Shown here: in pieces, positions 1-7,115 of the stretch | Layout of the letters: every line of letters starts with the position of its first letter | Position numbering within the stretch: the first letter of the stretch is position 1 | DNA from: an uncultured Prevotella sp. | GTDB taxonomy: Bacteria; Bacteroidota; Bacteroidia; Bacteroidales; Bacteroidaceae | Length of the DNA: 9,635 bases | Direction of reading: 5' to 3' | Assembly: GCA_900552675.1 (NCBI GenBank) | Contig: USAI01000085.1 | Span: forward strand, 1-9,635 | Made by a program: the position numbers and the translations under genes | Notes under the pieces: generated by a model | The model's input: only the letters and a program-made list of their open reading frames with translations | The model's database searches: none | What the model was told of the DNA's origin: nothing

Positions 1-44
1 CTATTACTACTAACCTAAACAATCTATTAATCTTTTTGACAATG

Positions 45-76
45 CAAAGGTATGCGTTTTCGACTGTTTGCGCAAA
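45..76 (-). promoter_or_regulatory. Leftward Bacteroidota-type promoter for a gene beyond the left edge
   Basis: Read on the minus strand, TTTG (73-76) is followed after exactly 20 nt by TACCTTTG (45-52). This matches the known Bacteroidota primary sigma factor consensus (TTTG at about -33, TAnnTTTG at about -7). Transcription would run leftward and start near position 38, so the target gene is outside the window. asnB reads in the same direction and ends at 232, so the next leftward gene seems to have its own promoter rather than depending only on asnB read-through. The target is unknown. Confidence 0.6.
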
Positions 77-77
77 C
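66..77. promoter_or_regulatory. 12-bp perfect palindrome over the -33 box, possible operator
   Basis: GTTTGCGCAAAC is a perfect 12-bp palindrome that contains the -33 TTTG of the leftward promoter. The half-site CGCAAAC (71-77) recurs in the same orientation at 97-103, 26 bp away. A palindrome over a -33 element is a typical place for a dimeric repressor to bind. The regulator is not identifiable here, and chance occurrence is possible. Confidence 0.3.
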
Positions 78-103
78 AATTTTGATAAATTATTTACGCA
101 AAC

Positions 104-231
104 CTCGAAAACTTGATGTAGGTTAAGTAGTTACGTATAGGTTTCGCGCTTTTTATATCATTATTGCATTTCTGTTGTTAATCACTGACGTTTTTTAGGC
201 AAAATAGATCCTTCTCTTTTCATTCATTTCT
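104..231. other. Non-coding stretch downstream of asnB, nothing recognised
   Basis: This AT-rich stretch lies between the asnB stop codon and the leftward promoter region. I see no gene and no convincing intrinsic terminator for asnB on the minus strand, so asnB transcription may continue leftward or end by another mechanism. Confidence 0.5.
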
Positions 232-1932
232 TTATGCTTTATCGTCGGCGTATGATGCTTTATCGTTGGCATACGCCTCCTCGTGTACGCCAGCCACGGC
301 ACGTCCGCTGGGGTCGTTCATGTTTTTGAAAGCTTCGTCCCAGGCCAGTGCTTCGGCGGTGCTGCATGCCACGCTGGGCACGCTGGGCACAGAGCGTGCA
401 GCCGAGTCGGAGGGGAAATGTTCGGCAAAGATAGAGCGATAATAATACTCTTCCTTGTTGCGCGGTGGGTTGATGGGGAAGCGTTCGGCGGCGTGAGCCA
501 TCTGCTCGTCCGACACCAGGTCGCTGGTTACCTGTTTCAGCGTGTCAATCCACGAGTATCCCACGCCATCGCTAAACTGCTCTTTCTGTCGCCATGCCAC
601 GGCGTCGGGCAGCAGGTCGGCAAAGGCTTCTCGCACGATACGTTTTTCTATTGTCTTGCCAGGGCACATTTTTGCTTCAGGGTTTGTGCGCATGGCCACG
701 TCGAGAAACTCTTTGTCGAGGAAGGGCACGCGGCCCTCTACGCCCCATGCCGACAGACTTTTGTTGGCGCGTAGGCAGTCGTACATATACAGTTTTGACA
801 GTTTGCGCACCGTTTCTTCATGAAAGGCTTGTGCTGTGGGCGCCTTATGAAAGTAGAGGTATCCGCCAAAAATCTCGTCGGCCCCTTCGCCCGACAGCAC
901 CATCTTGATGCCCATCGACTTGATGACGCGTGCCAGCAGATACATAGGTGTTGAGGCGCGCACGGTGGTAACGTCGTAGGTCTCGATAAAGTAGATGACG
1001 TCGCGAATGGCGTCGAGCCCCTCTTGTATGGTATAGTTTATCTCGTGGTGCACGGTGCCAATGTGGTCGGCCACCATGCGCGCCTTGGCCAAGTCGGGTG
1101 CGCCCTTCAGTCCTACGGCAAACGAGTGTAGGCGTGGCCACCATGCGCGTTCGCGTCCGTCCTCTTCAATGCGCCGTTCAGCATATTTTTCGGCCACGGC
1201 CGAGATGACCGACGAGTCGAGTCCGCCTGATAGCAGCACACCGTAGGGCACATCGCTCATCAGCTGTCGGCGCACGGCATCTTCCAGCGCGTCGTGTATG
1301 GCGCGTGTGCTGGCGGTGTTGTCTTTCACGGCGTCGTAGCTAAACCAGTCGCGCTTATAATAGCGCTTCATGCCAGGCTCGCGGCTCCAGTAATAGTGTC
1401 CGGGCAAGAACGGCTCATAGCGTTCGCACTGTCCTTCCAGCGTTTTCAGTTCGCTGGCCACATACACTTTTCCATCGCTGTCGTAGCCTATATAAAGAGG
1501 TATCACGCCGATGGGGTCGCGTGCGATAAGAAACTCGTCGCGTTCGGCATCATAGAGGGCGAAGGCGAAGATGCCGCTGAGGTCGTCGAGAAAGTCGATG
1601 CCCTTCTCGCGATACAGGGCCAGTATAACCTCGCAGTCGCTGCCCGTTTGAAACTGATATTTCCCCTCGAAGCGTTTTCTGATGTCTTGATGGTTATATA
1701 TCTCGCCGTTTACGGCCAGCACCTGTTTCTTATCGGGGGCGAAGAGAGGCTGACGTCCCGACTCGGGGTCGACAATGCTCAATCGTTCATGGCACAAGAT
1801 GGCCGATCCACCTGTATAGATACCACTCCAGTCGGGGCCGCGGTGCCGTATTTTCTGACTCATACGTAACGCCTTTTGTCGCAACTCGGGCGTTTGTTCT
1901 TGAATGTTGAAGATAGCTACAATTCCACACAT
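232..1932 (-). CDS. asnB: Asparagine synthetase B, glutamine-hydrolysing
   Basis: A cytosolic enzyme converting aspartate, glutamine and ATP to asparagine, glutamate, AMP and pyrophosphate. The start is fixed by the N-terminal MCGIV, because Cys2 becomes the catalytic N-terminal residue of the class II glutaminase domain (about residues 2-190). Visible glutaminase motifs are RHRGPDWSG (29-37), NGEIYNH (75-81) and TGSDCE (96-101). The synthetase domain has the ATP pyrophosphatase P-loop SGGLDSS (235-241), SGEGADEIFGGY (347-358) and GRVPFLD (400-406). All key residues seem intact, so the protein should be active. At 566 aa it is slightly long for the family. The excess is in a repetitive tail: a Ser-Val-Pro repeat near 514-521 and a duplicated seven-residue unit (YANDKAS, YADDKA) at the C-terminus. 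It is transcribed away from dapF across a 405-bp spacer. Confidence 0.97.
   Translation of the reverse strand: MCGIVAIFNIQEQTPELRQKALRMSQKIRHRGPDWSGIYTGGSAILCHERLSIVDPESGRQPLFAPDKKQVLAVNGEIYNHQDIRKRFEGKYQFQTGSDCEVILALYREKGIDFLDDLSGIFAFALYDAERDEFLIARDPIGVIPLYIGYDSDGKVYVASELKTLEGQCERYEPFLPGHYYWSREPGMKRYYKRDWFSYDAVKDNTASTRAIHDALEDAVRRQLMSDVPYGVLLSGGLDSSVISAVAEKYAERRIEEDGRERAWWPRLHSFAVGLKGAPDLAKARMVADHIGTVHHEINYTIQEGLDAIRDVIYFIETYDVTTVRASTPMYLLARVIKSMGIKMVLSGEGADEIFGGYLYFHKAPTAQAFHEETVRKLSKLYMYDCLRANKSLSAWGVEGRVPFLDKEFLDVAMRTNPEAKMCPGKTIEKRIVREAFADLLPDAVAWRQKEQFSDGVGYSWIDTLKQVTSDLVSDEQMAHAAERFPINPPRNKEEYYYRSIFAEHFPSDSAARSVPSVPSVACSTAEALAWDEAFKNMNDPSGRAVAGVHEEAYANDKASYADDKA
234..275. repeat. 21-bp tandem duplication at the asnB 3' end
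   Basis: Two adjacent 21-bp units (234-254 and 255-275) agree at 18 of 21 positions, in frame, directly before the asnB stop codon. They encode the near-identical peptides YANDKAS and YADDKA. Two of the three differences are silent or conservative in codon terms, so the duplication is not brand new. Confidence 0.85.
372..389. repeat. 9-bp tandem repeat within asnB
   Basis: Two perfect copies of CGCTGGGCA (372-380, 381-389) encode a Val-Pro-Ser repeat in the C-terminal linker of AsnB, around residues 514-521. The unit is a multiple of three, so copy-number change would keep the reading frame. Confidence 0.8.
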
Positions 1933-2075
1933 ATTTCTTTTATTATTTTGTCTTAAATGTTCACCTTATTATATATAGAGATGCTACTGAATGTTACGTT
2001 CAAGCCTTTCGTTCTATATGTTAATAACATTTGTTCGTTCTTTTCATATTTTTGCTTTCTTTTTGTTGTTATCTG

Positions 2076-2088
2076 ACTGCAAAATTAC
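2076..2088 (-). promoter_or_regulatory. Candidate asnB promoter -7 region
   Basis: On the minus strand, TAATTTTG (2080-2087) fits the Bacteroidota -7 consensus TAnnTTTG exactly. The -33 position, 20 nt upstream, is a poor match. The surrounding 13 bases are identical, in inverted orientation, to those around the dapF -7 box. Transcription would start near 2073, giving an asnB leader of about 140 nt. No riboswitch fold was recognised in that leader. Confidence 0.45.
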
Positions 2089-2287
2089 GACATATTGTAA
2101 TAAGTATAATTATATATTTTACTTTTTGAAAGTTTTATTTTTATATTAATATCATATTGTAAGAAACTTGTGTTAAAAACAATGCAAACTGTAAGCGTTT
2201 TACTCTTCTGTGCTTACACTTTAATACTTTATGCCAATTTGTTGTTATTTTTGTAAACTAAAAGCATGGCTATTCTTGAAAATTGTT
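2089..2287. other. AT-rich divergent spacer between asnB and dapF
   Basis: This very AT-rich stretch separates the two candidate divergent promoters. The only structure seen is a 7-bp inverted repeat, TGTAAGC (2190-2196) with GCTTACA (2212-2218) around a 15-nt loop, lacking a T-tract. It could be a regulator site but nothing supports a specific one. No gene is visible here. Confidence 0.5.
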
Positions 2288-2300
2288 GTAATTTTGCAGT
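2288..2300 (+). promoter_or_regulatory. Candidate dapF-dapL-glnN promoter -7 region
   Basis: TAATTTTG (2289-2296) matches the Bacteroidota -7 consensus TAnnTTTG exactly. At the -33 position, 20 nt upstream (2266-2268), ATG matches two of three bases of TTG. Transcription would start near 2303, giving a leader of about 35 nt before dapF. It is the best rightward promoter candidate upstream of dapF. Confidence 0.5.
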
Positions 2301-2337
2301 GGTTTAAGAACAAAACGTCAAAGAAGAAAGGAAATAG

Positions 2338-3195
2338 ATGACCAGCATGTTTCATAAAATAAAATTCACGAAGATGCATGGAGCCGGAAACGACTACATC
2401 TATGTCAATACGCTGACCGAGCATATTGACAATCCTTCGGCCGCCGCTCGGCAGTGGAGTGCTCCACATACGGGCATAGGTAGCGATGGGTTGGTGCTCA
2501 TAGGCAAGCCGTCGATCAGAAGCGGTGCCCACTTTTCAATGCGCATTTTTAATGCCGATGGTTCTGAAGCCATGATGTGTGGCAACGCCTCGCGCTGTAT
2601 AGGCAAGTATCTGTATGAGCGTGGGCTGACCAAGGAAACCACCATTCTGCTCGAAACCCTTTCGGGCGTGAAAACCTTGCAGCTGCACCTCTCGCCCGAT
2701 GGTAGCACCGTGCAAAGCGTTACGGTAGATATGCTGGCGCCCTCGCTGTCATGCCCCGACCAGTATGACGAGGCACAAGGCAACACGCTTACCGCTGCCT
2801 TTCGCTCGTTCAGAGGCACCTTCGTGTCGATGGGTAACCCCCATTTCGTGATCTTCACCGACGATGTTGAACACCTCGACATAGCTCGCTATGGCAAAGA
2901 ACTTGAACATGATGCTGCCTTTCCGCAACGCTGCAACATCGAGTTTGCGCAGATGCTGCCCAACGGCACCATTCGCACCCGTGTATGGGAGCGTGGCAGT
3001 GGCATCACCTTGGCCTGTGGCACAGGTGCTTGCGCCACCGCTGTAGCGGCCGCCGTTACGCAACGTGCCTCGCGCCAAACCGATATTGTGATGGATGGTG
3101 GTACGCTGCACATTGAATGGAGCGAGGACGATGGTCATGTCTATATGACGGGCCCAGCCACCTTTGTCTTTGATGGCGAGATAGCGCTCTTCTGA
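2338..3195 (+). CDS. dapF: Diaminopimelate epimerase
   Basis: A cytosolic cofactor-independent epimerase converting LL-diaminopimelate to meso-diaminopimelate, the precursor of lysine and the cross-linking residue of most Gram-negative peptidoglycan. The two catalytic cysteines are visible in their usual contexts: Cys81 in MMCGNASRC (79-87) and Cys227 in ACGTGACA (226-233). Other family motifs are KMHGAGNDY (12-20), GNPHFV (166-171), NIEF (200-203) and WERGSG (217-222). At 285 aa it is close to the usual 270-280. The ATG at 2338 follows an AAGG about 6 nt upstream; an in-frame ATG at 2347 would shorten it by three residues and cannot be excluded. It is first in a probable operon with dapL, which starts 50 bp downstream. 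Confidence 0.96.
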   Translation: MTSMFHKIKFTKMHGAGNDYIYVNTLTEHIDNPSAAARQWSAPHTGIGSDGLVLIGKPSIRSGAHFSMRIFNADGSEAMMCGNASRCIGKYLYERGLTKETTILLETLSGVKTLQLHLSPDGSTVQSVTVDMLAPSLSCPDQYDEAQGNTLTAAFRSFRGTFVSMGNPHFVIFTDDVEHLDIARYGKELEHDAAFPQRCNIEFAQMLPNGTIRTRVWERGSGITLACGTGACATAVAAAVTQRASRQTDIVMDGGTLHIEWSEDDGHVYMTGPATFVFDGEIALF

Positions 3196-3245
3196 CTCGT
3201 TGCTCGACACAACACACAACACAACCATAAAGAAATATTGCATAC

Positions 3246-4481
3246 ATGGCATTAGTAAACGAGCATTATCTAAAACTGTCGGACAACTATCTGTTTGCCG
3301 ACATTGCCAAAAAGGTAAACGCTTTTAAAGTGTCGCACCCCAAGATGCGCGTCATCAGTTTGGGCATTGGCGACGTTACGCAGCCGCTGTGTCCCGCTGT
3401 CATCAAGGCTATGCACAAGGCCGTTGACGAGATGGGCACCAAGGCTTCCTTTCGCGGCTACGGCCCCGAGCGCGGCTACGACTTTCTGCGCGAGGCTATT
3501 ATAAAGAACGACTATCTGTCGCGTGGCATACATCTCGATGTGAACGAAATATTCATCAACGATGGTGCCAAGAGCGACACCGGAAATATAGGCGAGATTG
3601 TGCGCTGGGACAATAGCATAGGCGTTACCGACCCTATCTACCCCGTGTACATCGACTCGAACGTGATGTGCGGACGTGCTGGCGTCTTAAAAGACGGCGT
3701 ATGGAGCAATGTAACCTACATGCCGTGTACCGCCGAGAACCAGTTTATACCCGCCATACCCGACCACCGTGTCGACATGATATATCTGTGCTACCCCAAT
3801 AACCCCACGGGCACCGTGCTGCCTAAAGAGGAGCTGCGCAAATGGGTAAACTATGCGTTGAAGAACGACACCCTCATCTTGTATGATGCTGCCTACGAGG
3901 CGTATATACAAGACGACAGCATACCACACTCTATCTACGAGATAAAGGGAGCACGAAAGGTGGCTATCGAGTTTAGAAGCTACTCGAAGACGGCAGGCTT
4001 TACAGGCGTGCGCTGTGGATACACCGTCATTCCAAAGGAGCTGACCGCCGTAACCATTGATGGCACACAACGTATAGAGCTGAACCACCTGTGGAACCGC
4101 CGACAGAGCACCAAGTTTAATGGCACCAGCTACATCAGTCAGCGTGCCGCCGAAGCGATCTATACCCCCGAGGGCAAGGAGCAGGTGAAGGCCACCATCG
4201 ACTATTATATGGGCAACGCTAGCATCATGCTCGACGCCTTGCAACGTATGGGCTTACAGGTGTATGGCGGACAAAATGCACCCTATCTGTGGGTGAAAAC
4301 ACCGGGCAACACGCCCAGCTGGAAGTTTTTTGAACAGATGCTTTACAGCGCTGGCGTGGTATGCACCCCTGGCGTGGGTTTCGGACCCAGCGGCGAGGGC
4401 TATGTGCGCCTTACGGCCTTTGGCAACCGCGACGACTGCCGCGAAGCCATGCAACGCATTGCCCAGTGGATAAACTCGTAA
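3246..4481 (+). CDS. dapL: LL-diaminopimelate aminotransferase
   Basis: A PLP-dependent class I/II aminotransferase that converts tetrahydrodipicolinate directly to LL-diaminopimelate with glutamate as amino donor, bypassing the succinylated or acetylated intermediates of other DAP routes. Visible features are GIGDVTQPL (40-48), GYGPERGY (71-78), GAKSD (107-111), YPNNPTG (183-189), and YDAAYEAY (213-220) with the PLP-ring Asp214. Lys248 in SYSKTAG (245-251) is the Schiff-base lysine. Arg388 in YVRLT is the likely carboxylate-binding arginine. Length (411 aa) is normal for the family. The GAKSD and YEAY contexts separate it from ordinary aspartate aminotransferases. Its product is the DapF substrate, so dapF and dapL encode consecutive steps side by side. 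Start ATG is at 3246; there is no strong Shine-Dalgarno, as is usual in this phylum. Confidence 0.96.
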   Translation: MALVNEHYLKLSDNYLFADIAKKVNAFKVSHPKMRVISLGIGDVTQPLCPAVIKAMHKAVDEMGTKASFRGYGPERGYDFLREAIIKNDYLSRGIHLDVNEIFINDGAKSDTGNIGEIVRWDNSIGVTDPIYPVYIDSNVMCGRAGVLKDGVWSNVTYMPCTAENQFIPAIPDHRVDMIYLCYPNNPTGTVLPKEELRKWVNYALKNDTLILYDAAYEAYIQDDSIPHSIYEIKGARKVAIEFRSYSKTAGFTGVRCGYTVIPKELTAVTIDGTQRIELNHLWNRRQSTKFNGTSYISQRAAEAIYTPEGKEQVKATIDYYMGNASIMLDALQRMGLQVYGGQNAPYLWVKTPGNTPSWKFFEQMLYSAGVVCTPGVGFGPSGEGYVRLTAFGNRDDCREAMQRIAQWINS

Positions 4482-4565
4482 GGCTTGGGCATAAAAACCT
4501 GTGGCCGTAGAAAGAACAAGAGAAAACGAAACAACAATAGTTTAAACACATAAAAGAAATTCAAC

Positions 4566-6755
4566 ATGGCAAATTTAAGATTTGAGGTTGTTGCCGAGGC
4601 TTTCAAAAAGAAACCTCTGGAAGTGATTGCGCCGATTGAGCGTCCTTCTGAATATTTCGGAAAGAACGTGTTCAACCGTGCTAAGATGTATAAATATCTG
4701 TCGCGCGAGGTTTATGACAAACTGATTGACGTGATTGACAATGGTGCTCGACTGGATCGCAACATTGCCGACGCCGTGGCAAAAGGCATCAAGCAGTGGG
4801 CCGACGAGAATGGTGTAACACACTATACTCACTGGTTCCAGCCTCTTACCGAGGGTACGGCCGAAAAGCACGACGCCTTTGTTGAGCATGATGGAAAGGG
4901 TGGTATGATTGAAGAGTTCTCGGGCAAGCTGCTCGTACAGCAGGAGCCTGACGCCAGCTCGTTCCCCAATGGTGGTATTCGTAACACCTTCGAGGCTCGC
5001 GGCTACTCGGCTTGGGACCCCACATCGCCCGTCTTCATCATCGACGACACGCTGTGTATCCCCACCATCTTCATTTCTTATACTGGCGAGGCACTCGACT
5101 ATAAGGCTCCGCTGCTGCGCGCCCTTCATGCTGTGAACGAGGCTGCCACCGCTGTTTGCCATTATTTCTATCCTGAGGTTAAGAAGGTAATCAGCAACCT
5201 GGGATGGGAGCAAGAATACTTCCTCGTTGACGAGGGACTGTATTCGGCTCGCCCCGACCTGATGCTTACGGGTAGAACCCTGATGGGTCACGACTCGGCC
5301 AAGAACCAGCAGATGGACGACCACTACTTTGGCGCTATCCCCGAGCGCGTGCAGGCCTTCATGAAAGACCTTGAGATACAGGCGCTGGAGCTGGGCATAC
5401 CCTGCAAGACTCGTCATAACGAGGTGGCTCCTAACCAGTTTGAGCTTGCGCCCATCTTCGAGGAAACAAACCTTGCCATCGACCACAATATGTTGCTCAT
5501 GTCGCTCATGAAGAAGATTGCACGCCATCACGGTTTCCGCGTGCTGCTGCACGAAAAGCCTTTTGCTGGCGTAAATGGTTCGGGCAAGCACGAAAACTGG
5601 AGCCTTTCAACCGATACGGGCGTGCTGCTGCATGGCCCTGGCAAGACACCTGAAGACAACCTGCGCTTCATCGTCTTCATTGTTGAAACACTGATGGCTG
5701 TGTATAAGCATAACGGACTGCTGAAGGCCTCTATCATGAGCGCTACCAATGCTCACCGTCTGGGCGCCAACGAGGCACCGCCAGCTATCATCTCTTCTTT
5801 CTTGGGCCGTCAGCTGACCGAAATTCTGCAGCATATCGAGAATTCGAACAAAGACGAGCTGTTTGACATTGCTGGCAAACAGGGCTTGAAACTTGATATT
5901 CCTGAAATTCCTGAGTTGCTTATCGATAACACCGACCGTAACCGTACATCGCCCTTCGCCTTCACGGGTAACCGCTTCGAGTTCCGTGCCGTAGGTTCAG
6001 AGGCCAACTGTGCCAGCGCCATGATTGTGCTGAACACTGCTGTGGCCGAGGCGCTGCAAGACTTTAAGAAGCGTGTTGATGCGCTTATCGAGAAAGGTGA
6101 AGATAAAATTAGCGCTATCCTTGACGTGGTGCGCGAAGATGCTAAGTTCTGCAAACCCATTCACTTTGAGGGCAACGGCTATTCAGACGAATGGAAGGAA
6201 GAGGCTGCCCGCCGTGGTCTCGACTGCGAGACATCGTGCCCGAAGATTTTTGAGCGCTATCTCGACGATAGCTCCATCAAGATGTTTGAAAGCCAGAACG
6301 TGATGACACGCAAGGAGCTGGAAGCTCGCAACGAGGTGAAATGGGAAACTTATACAAAGAAGATACAGATTGAGGCTCGTGTGTTTGGCGACCTGTCGAT
6401 GAACCACATCATACCTGTATGCACCCACTATCAGAGCCAGTTGGCTAAGAACGTGTCGAGCATGTATAATATCTTCCCTGCCGAAACGGCTGCAAAGCTT
6501 ACCGAGCGCAATAAGAAGATTATTGAAGAGATTGCCGTGCGCACCCAGGCTATCGAGACAGGTGTTGACGAGCTGGTTGACGCTCGTAAGGTGGCTAACA
6601 AGATAGAGGATGAGCACCAGAAGGCTATCGCTTACCACGACACCGTGGCTCCGAAGCTGGATGAAATTCGTTACCAGATTGATAAGCTGGAGCTGATAGT
6701 GGCCGACGAGCTGTGGACACTGCCCAAGTATCGTGAGCTGCTGTTTATTCGATAA
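4566..6755 (+). CDS. glnN: Glutamine synthetase type III
   Basis: A cytosolic ATP-dependent ligase forming glutamine from glutamate and ammonia. The 729-aa length is typical of GSIII and far exceeds GSI (about 470) or GSII (about 370). Family motifs are WEQEYFLVD (214-222), NEVAPNQFELAPIFEE (285-300), HEKPFAGVNGSGKHENWS (329-346, the nucleotide and glutamate binding loop) and NRTSPFAFTGNRFEFR (459-474). An N-terminal GSIII-specific domain precedes the catalytic core. The C-terminal part (about 640-715) is helical and charged, consistent with the GSIII C-terminal domain. GSIII enzymes are known to form double-hexamer dodecamers. The gene starts 84 bp after dapL with no terminator visible between them, so co-transcription is likely. 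A separate promoter is possible: TAGTTTAA at 4538-4545 is only a partial -7 match. A strong terminator follows at 6808. Confidence 0.97.
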   Translation: MANLRFEVVAEAFKKKPLEVIAPIERPSEYFGKNVFNRAKMYKYLSREVYDKLIDVIDNGARLDRNIADAVAKGIKQWADENGVTHYTHWFQPLTEGTAEKHDAFVEHDGKGGMIEEFSGKLLVQQEPDASSFPNGGIRNTFEARGYSAWDPTSPVFIIDDTLCIPTIFISYTGEALDYKAPLLRALHAVNEAATAVCHYFYPEVKKVISNLGWEQEYFLVDEGLYSARPDLMLTGRTLMGHDSAKNQQMDDHYFGAIPERVQAFMKDLEIQALELGIPCKTRHNEVAPNQFELAPIFEETNLAIDHNMLLMSLMKKIARHHGFRVLLHEKPFAGVNGSGKHENWSLSTDTGVLLHGPGKTPEDNLRFIVFIVETLMAVYKHNGLLKASIMSATNAHRLGANEAPPAIISSFLGRQLTEILQHIENSNKDELFDIAGKQGLKLDIPEIPELLIDNTDRNRTSPFAFTGNRFEFRAVGSEANCASAMIVLNTAVAEALQDFKKRVDALIEKGEDKISAILDVVREDAKFCKPIHFEGNGYSDEWKEEAARRGLDCETSCPKIFERYLDDSSIKMFESQNVMTRKELEARNEVKWETYTKKIQIEARVFGDLSMNHIIPVCTHYQSQLAKNVSSMYNIFPAETAAKLTERNKKIIEEIAVRTQAIETGVDELVDARKVANKIEDEHQKAIAYHDTVAPKLDEIRYQIDKLELIVADELWTLPKYRELLFIR

Positions 6756-6807
6756 AAAAGAAAAAAGATACAGCAATCTATTTCTTTTATTGGTTGTTTT
6801 AAGTAGT

Positions 6808-6844
6808 GCGGAGCGAGGTTGTGAAACCAAGCTCCGCTTTTTTT
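6808..6844 (+). terminator. Rho-independent terminator after glnN
   Basis: The stem GCGGAGC (6808-6814) pairs with GCTCCGC (6831-6837). An inner GGTT/AACC stem (6817-6820, 6825-6828) sits behind a small internal loop and is capped by GTGA. Seven Ts follow (6838-6844). It lies 52 bp past the glnN stop and is well placed to end the dapF-dapL-glnN transcript. Confidence 0.92.
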
Positions 6845-6847
6845 ATG

Positions 6848-6874
6848 CTCGCAATGCTGCGCATTGCTTGCGAG
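6848..6874. repeat. Imperfect hairpin just after the glnN terminator
   Basis: CTCGCAATGC (6848-6857), a 3-nt loop, then GCATTGC and GCGAG (6861-6867, 6870-6874) separated by a TT bulge form a 12-pair stem beginning four bases after the terminator T-tract. There is no T-tract behind it, so it is not itself an obvious terminator. Confidence 0.6.
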
Positions 6875-6878
6875 TTTA

Positions 6879-7115
6879 ACCACGAATTATTATCGTTGAA
6901 TATTAAACGAACACAGATCTCACAGATTGAACAGAAGTACTCTCAAAGTAGGACGGTGGTCTCCGTGCCCCGTCCTCCAGCACCCAATGAGTTCATTACA
7001 TTACGTTTGATGTTAACGCTGGTTGTGGGAGGACGGGGCACGGAGGCCACCGTCCTACTTTTATAATTCATGGATTAATTCGTGGATAATTCATGGCGTT
7101 CGTGTTCAAGGAAAT
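6879..7115. repeat. Degenerate repeat-rich flanks around the large inverted repeat
   Basis: Short related words lie on both sides of the inverted repeat, mostly pointing toward it. The left side has CCACGAATTA (6879-6888) and ACGAACAC further in. On the plus strand the right side has three copies of AATTCRTGG (R is A or G) between about 7064 and 7095, followed by CGTTCGTGTTC. Read on the minus strand the right side resembles the left (CCACGAATTA, AACACGAACG). This suggests an older, larger composite inverted repeat that has decayed. Exact boundaries are approximate. Confidence 0.4.
6945..7061. repeat. Large nested inverted repeat, REP/BIME-like
   Basis: A 34-bp left arm (6945-6978) and a 34-bp right arm (7028-7061) are inverted copies that agree at 33 of 34 positions; the one difference (6960 with 7046) can pair as U-G in plus-strand RNA. 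The arms flank a 49-nt spacer (6979-7027). Each arm is also a hairpin on its own: AGGACGG and CCGTCCT at its two ends can pair within one arm. The arms are clearly GC-rich while the flanks and spacer are AT-rich. This architecture resembles paired REP elements (BIMEs) or a MITE. There is no coding capacity of note. Confidence 0.85.

Noticed and set aside
283..774. A 163-aa plus-strand ORF opposite asnB, and similar long antisense ORFs opposite dapL, glnN and the alpha-galactosidase
   Set aside because: All are antisense shadows of well-supported genes. Their length follows from GC-rich third positions in the sense frame, and none shows family motifs.
2018..2030. Short palindrome ATGTTA-A-TAACAT in the asnB leader as a regulator site
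   Set aside because: It is AT-only apart from one G/C pair, in a very AT-rich region where such a palindrome is likely by chance, and it lies downstream of the candidate start site.
2021..2047. An 8-codon minus-strand ORF (MKRTNKCY) in the presumed asnB leader, as a possible attenuator peptide
   Set aside because: It has a single Asn codon, no alternative hairpins or terminator near it, and such short ORFs are expected by chance in a 140-nt leader.
2245..2532. A minus-strand ORF overlapping the dapF start and promoter
   Set aside because: It overlaps the conserved N-terminus of dapF, lacks any recognisable domain and has no promoter of its own.
4538..4545. TAGTTTAA upstream of glnN as a separate promoter
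   Set aside because: It matches only part of TAnnTTTG and has no -33 TTG at the right distance; co-transcription with dapL explains the arrangement without it.
6945..7061. The paired repeats as a CRISPR array or integron attC site
   Set aside because: There are only two copies, in inverted rather than direct orientation, with one spacer and no cas or integrase gene in view; the attC core motifs are not seen.
6806..7066. An 86-aa plus-strand ORF between glnN and the alpha-galactosidase gene
   Set aside because: It starts inside the glnN terminator stem and runs across both hairpins and the inverted repeat; the protein has no recognisable family and its sequence is explained by the repeats.
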